A stretch of 5,899 bases of DNA from contig JALGWK010000124.1 in the NCBI GenBank assembly GCA_025774205.1, forward strand, positions 1 to 5,899, in the 5' to 3' direction. Positions 3,746 through 5,899 of this stretch are shown here, in pieces. Position numbers and translations under genes: made by a program. Under the pieces are notes generated by a model. It worked only from the letters and a program-made list of their open reading frames with translations, searched no databases and had not been told where the DNA came from. The DNA is from a bacterium. GTDB taxonomy: Bacteria > Blakebacterota > Blakebacteria > Blakebacterales > Blakebacteraceae. How positions within the stretch are numbered: the stretch's first letter is position 1; each line of letters begins with the position of its first letter.

Positions 3746-5899
3746 TTACTTCGTGGTCATGATCCAGACGCCGTCCCAGTCATCATCGGGCGGCTCCGAT
3801 TTCAGGTGACTGCACCGCTCGGCGAAGATCTGTGACGCCGGATCATCCTCGAGCGCAGTAAAAATATCCAGGGCCTCATCCCACTTCTGCATCCGGTACA
3901 ATCGTAGGGCTTCCGCGAATCGCTCGGCAAGGAGCTGGTTCCCTTCGGTGTCGTCCGGTGATCCCTTCCGCGCCATCACTTCGAAGATGACCACCGGCTT
4001 CTCCTTCCCCTTGACCCGCACGCCATCGAGTTCGCGGACCAGGAAGTGATTGCCGACCGCCTCCCGGGTCGATTCCGAGATCAGCAGGCTCACCCCGTAC
4101 TGCCGGGTGAGCGCCTCCAGCCGGGCCGCCAGGTTCACATTGTCCCCGAGGACCGTGTAGTCAAAGCGGACATCACTACCCATGTTCCCAACCACGACCG
4201 GTCCGGTGTTCAACCCCAGCTTGAGATCGAACTTCTCCGGGAGAAAATCACCCCACTCTTCCCGGACGCTGTCGAGTTCGTCATGCATGCCGAGGGCGGC
4301 GTCGAGGGCCTTGACGGCGTGGTCGTCGAAGGGGAGCGGGGCGCCGAAGATAGCCATGATGGCGTCGCCGATGTATTTGTCGACCGTTCCCTGGAACTCG
4401 AAGATCCGGTTCGTCATGATGGTGAGGAACTTGTTGAGGAAATTGGTCAGCTCCTCCGGCTCGAGCTTCTCACTGAAGCCCGTGAAGCCCTGAATGTCGG
4501 CGAAGAGTATGGTCAGTTCCCGGCGTTCCCCACCCAGCTGGAGTTTGTCGGGATCATCGAGCATCTCGTCAACGACCGCCGGTGAGACATACTGCTGGAA
4601 GGCGCCCTTGATCACCCGCTTCTGTTTCTCTTCGGTCATGTAACGGTAAACCATGGCGCTGGTGTATCCGACCACCAGGCCGAAGGCAGGCCGGAAGAGT
4701 TCCACCCAGTAGGCCCACTTCACCATCGCGTAGACAGCCGCCACCAGCCAGACGATGAAGAGAGCTGTGCTCAGGAGCGCTCCGATCGAGATCCGGAAAC
4801 GGAAAGCGAAGAAGGCCACGAGCGCCCCGAGGAAAACGGTGAGGATGATCCCCAGGGTCTCCCCCATCGACGTAACGGAATGCCCGAGAGCCAGGTTGGA
4901 GAACAGCGTGGTGTGGATCTTCACTCCGGCCAGGGCCGGATCGGAGGGCGTCGGCTTGATGTCTCCGAGGGCTGCCGCGGTCGGACCGACCATGATCACC
5001 TTGCCGGCGAAGAATTCACCCGGCACCCGATCCTCCAGCACATCGTAGTAGGAGATCTCCATATAGGGCGGCGCATGGGTGGAATACCATTGCATCAGGT
5101 AACGCCCCTGCGAATCGATCGGGAATTCGATGTTGCCGATCTTGAGGGCTTCGCCGGGGATCACCTCGATCTCATCGAAATTGATGCCCACCAGATCGAG
5201 GAAGAGACGCAACGCTACGGTCGGCATCACGTAATCCCCGTTCCGGGTGAGCAGGGACTGACGGCGGACCACGCCATCTTCATCGGGGAAGGCGTTTACC
5301 AGCCCGAGACCCGCGCTGGCGCGCGTGATCCGGGGGATCGGTCCCTCCAGCAATTGCCGCCGGCGGGCGCTCAGGTCGGGCAGCTGATCGGCTCCCTTGA
5401 TCCGGTCGACCAGGATGACCGAGCGGGGATTGTTGTTGATGACCTCCATTTCATCGACGGTGGACATGAAGACGAAGCTGGAACTGTCTATGAGGCTGAT
5501 GGCCGAATACACAACCCCGGCGTCGGAAAATCCTTCAGCGACCCGCCGGTCTACCTCCGGATCGACATCCTCCTGGAAGAAGACGATATCGTAGAAGATC
5601 GCCGCCGCCCCCCAGTCGGCCAGCTTCTGCGCCAGTTCCGAGTGGTATTCCCGGGGCCACTGCGAAAATCTTCCGTACTCCTTCAGGGAACGGTCGTCGA
5701 TCCTGATCAGGACGATCATCCCCTCGTAGCCGTCATATTCGTCGAGCTGGGTGGCCAGCCGGACACGCATGTCGTAGAGCTGGTACTCAAGCCCCTGGAA
5801 GAATCCCGGCGCGATCAGGTAGGTGAAGAGCGCAATGATGAGCGCCGCGCCTCCGCCTACCAGCAGCGTCCGCAGGATCGTCCAGCCGCTCCCGGCTTT
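3746..5899 (-). CDS. CHASE2-sensor, membrane-bound class III adenylate cyclase (5' end missing)
   Basis: Makes cAMP from ATP under control of an extracytoplasmic sensor. The frame is open to the right edge, so 717 residues are visible and the true start lies outside. Visible residues 11-30 are a first membrane helix (LLVGGGAALIIALF...). CHASE2 spans about 33-336: E38...YDMRVR (42-47), VLIRIDDRSL (63-72), GLGLVNAFPDEDGVVRR (197-213) and FFAGKVIMVGPTAAALGD (296-313). Three membrane helices follow at about 347-366, 370-393 and 401-421. A cyclase linker (FQQYVSPAVVDEML) leads to the catalytic domain at about 460-643. Catalytic residues are all present: metal-binding D468 (FADIQGFT) and D512, adenine-contacting K508 (VDKYIGD) and T582 (DYTVLGD, the class IIIb type), N589 and R593 (VNLAAR). 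After a linker, a TPR-like helix pair (about 655-695) ends in DWDGVWIMTTK, a tail common to this cyclase group. An ATG at 5770 lies inside the YDMRVR motif and is internal. Cyclase activity is likely; the CHASE2 ligand is unknown. Confidence 0.95.
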   Translation of the reverse strand, partial: KAGSGWTILRTLLVGGGAALIIALFTYLIAPGFFQGLEYQLYDMRVRLATQLDEYDGYEGMIVLIRIDDRSLKEYGRFSQWPREYHSELAQKLADWGAAAIFYDIVFFQEDVDPEVDRRVAEGFSDAGVVYSAISLIDSSSFVFMSTVDEMEVINNNPRSVILVDRIKGADQLPDLSARRRQLLEGPIPRITRASAGLGLVNAFPDEDGVVRRQSLLTRNGDYVMPTVALRLFLDLVGINFDEIEVIPGEALKIGNIEFPIDSQGRYLMQWYSTHAPPYMEISYYDVLEDRVPGEFFAGKVIMVGPTAAALGDIKPTPSDPALAGVKIHTTLFSNLALGHSVTSMGETLGIILTVFLGALVAFFAFRFRISIGALLSTALFIVWLVAAVYAMVKWAYWVELFRPAFGLVVGYTSAMVYRYMTEEKQKRVIKGAFQQYVSPAVVDEMLDDPDKLQLGGERRELTILFADIQGFTGFSEKLEPEELTNFLNKFLTIMTNRIFEFQGTVDKYIGDAIMAIFGAPLPFDDHAVKALDAALGMHDELDSVREEWGDFLPEKFDLKLGLNTGPVVVGNMGSDVRFDYTVLGDNVNLAARLEALTRQYGVSLLISESTREAVGNHFLVRELDGVRVKGKEKPVVIFEVMARKGSPDDTEGNQLLAERFAEALRLYRMQKWDEALDIFTALEDDPASQIFAERCSHLKSEPPDDDWDGVWIMTTK

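Noticed and set aside
3717-3746. Start of the LPP20/FlgP-like gene at the ATG at 3746 (TAATG overlap)
   Set aside because: The ATG at 3719 has a perfect AAGGAGG 5 nt upstream and yields a clean signal peptide; the longer form has no ribosome binding site.

Overview
The window is one tightly packed block of five same-strand (minus) genes, read from high to low coordinates. Both end genes run off the window. GC content looks moderately high. Three proteins begin with a signal peptide or lipobox, the partial fifth with a hydrophobic anchor or signal, and several domains are of outer-membrane or periplasmic type (LPP20/FlgT-like, CsgG-like, SLH, FecR). This points to a Gram-negative, chromosome-like region. 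The mix of CHASE2 cyclase, TPR-SLH lipoprotein and FlgT/FlgP-like proteins is the sort seen in deltaproteobacteria-like or FCB-type (for example Krumholzibacteria/Eisenbacteria-like) bacteria, but the sequence alone does not settle the phylum.

Layout in transcription order: (1) 5899-3746, a membrane-bound CHASE2 sensor / class III adenylate cyclase whose N-terminus lies beyond the right edge; (2) 3719-2868, a secreted LPP20/FlgP-like protein; (3) 2830-1712, a TPR lipoprotein with C-terminal SLH repeats; (4) 1712-510, a secreted FlgT-like protein with an LPP20-like N-domain and a CsgG-like middle domain; (5) 513-1, a FecR-domain protein whose C-terminus lies beyond the left edge. Gene junctions are 26 nt, 37 nt, a 1-nt overlap (TAGTG) and a 4-nt overlap (GTGA). 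There is no room for an internal promoter or terminator of normal size, so these genes are almost certainly cotranscribed from a promoter to the right of the window.

Working model (inference): the cyclase senses something on the outer face of the inner membrane through CHASE2 and makes cAMP. The other four products form, or regulate, an envelope structure: two related LPP20-fold proteins, a TPR-SLH lipoprotein that could tie a complex to the outer membrane and cell wall, and a FecR-type periplasmic protein. FlgT/FlgP relatives build outer-membrane rings around flagella, but no flagellar gene is visible here, so the assembly may be non-flagellar. The most striking sequence-level feature is a perfect 33-bp in-frame tandem duplication inside the FecR domain. 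No RNA genes, insertion sequences, CRISPR arrays or terminators were found.
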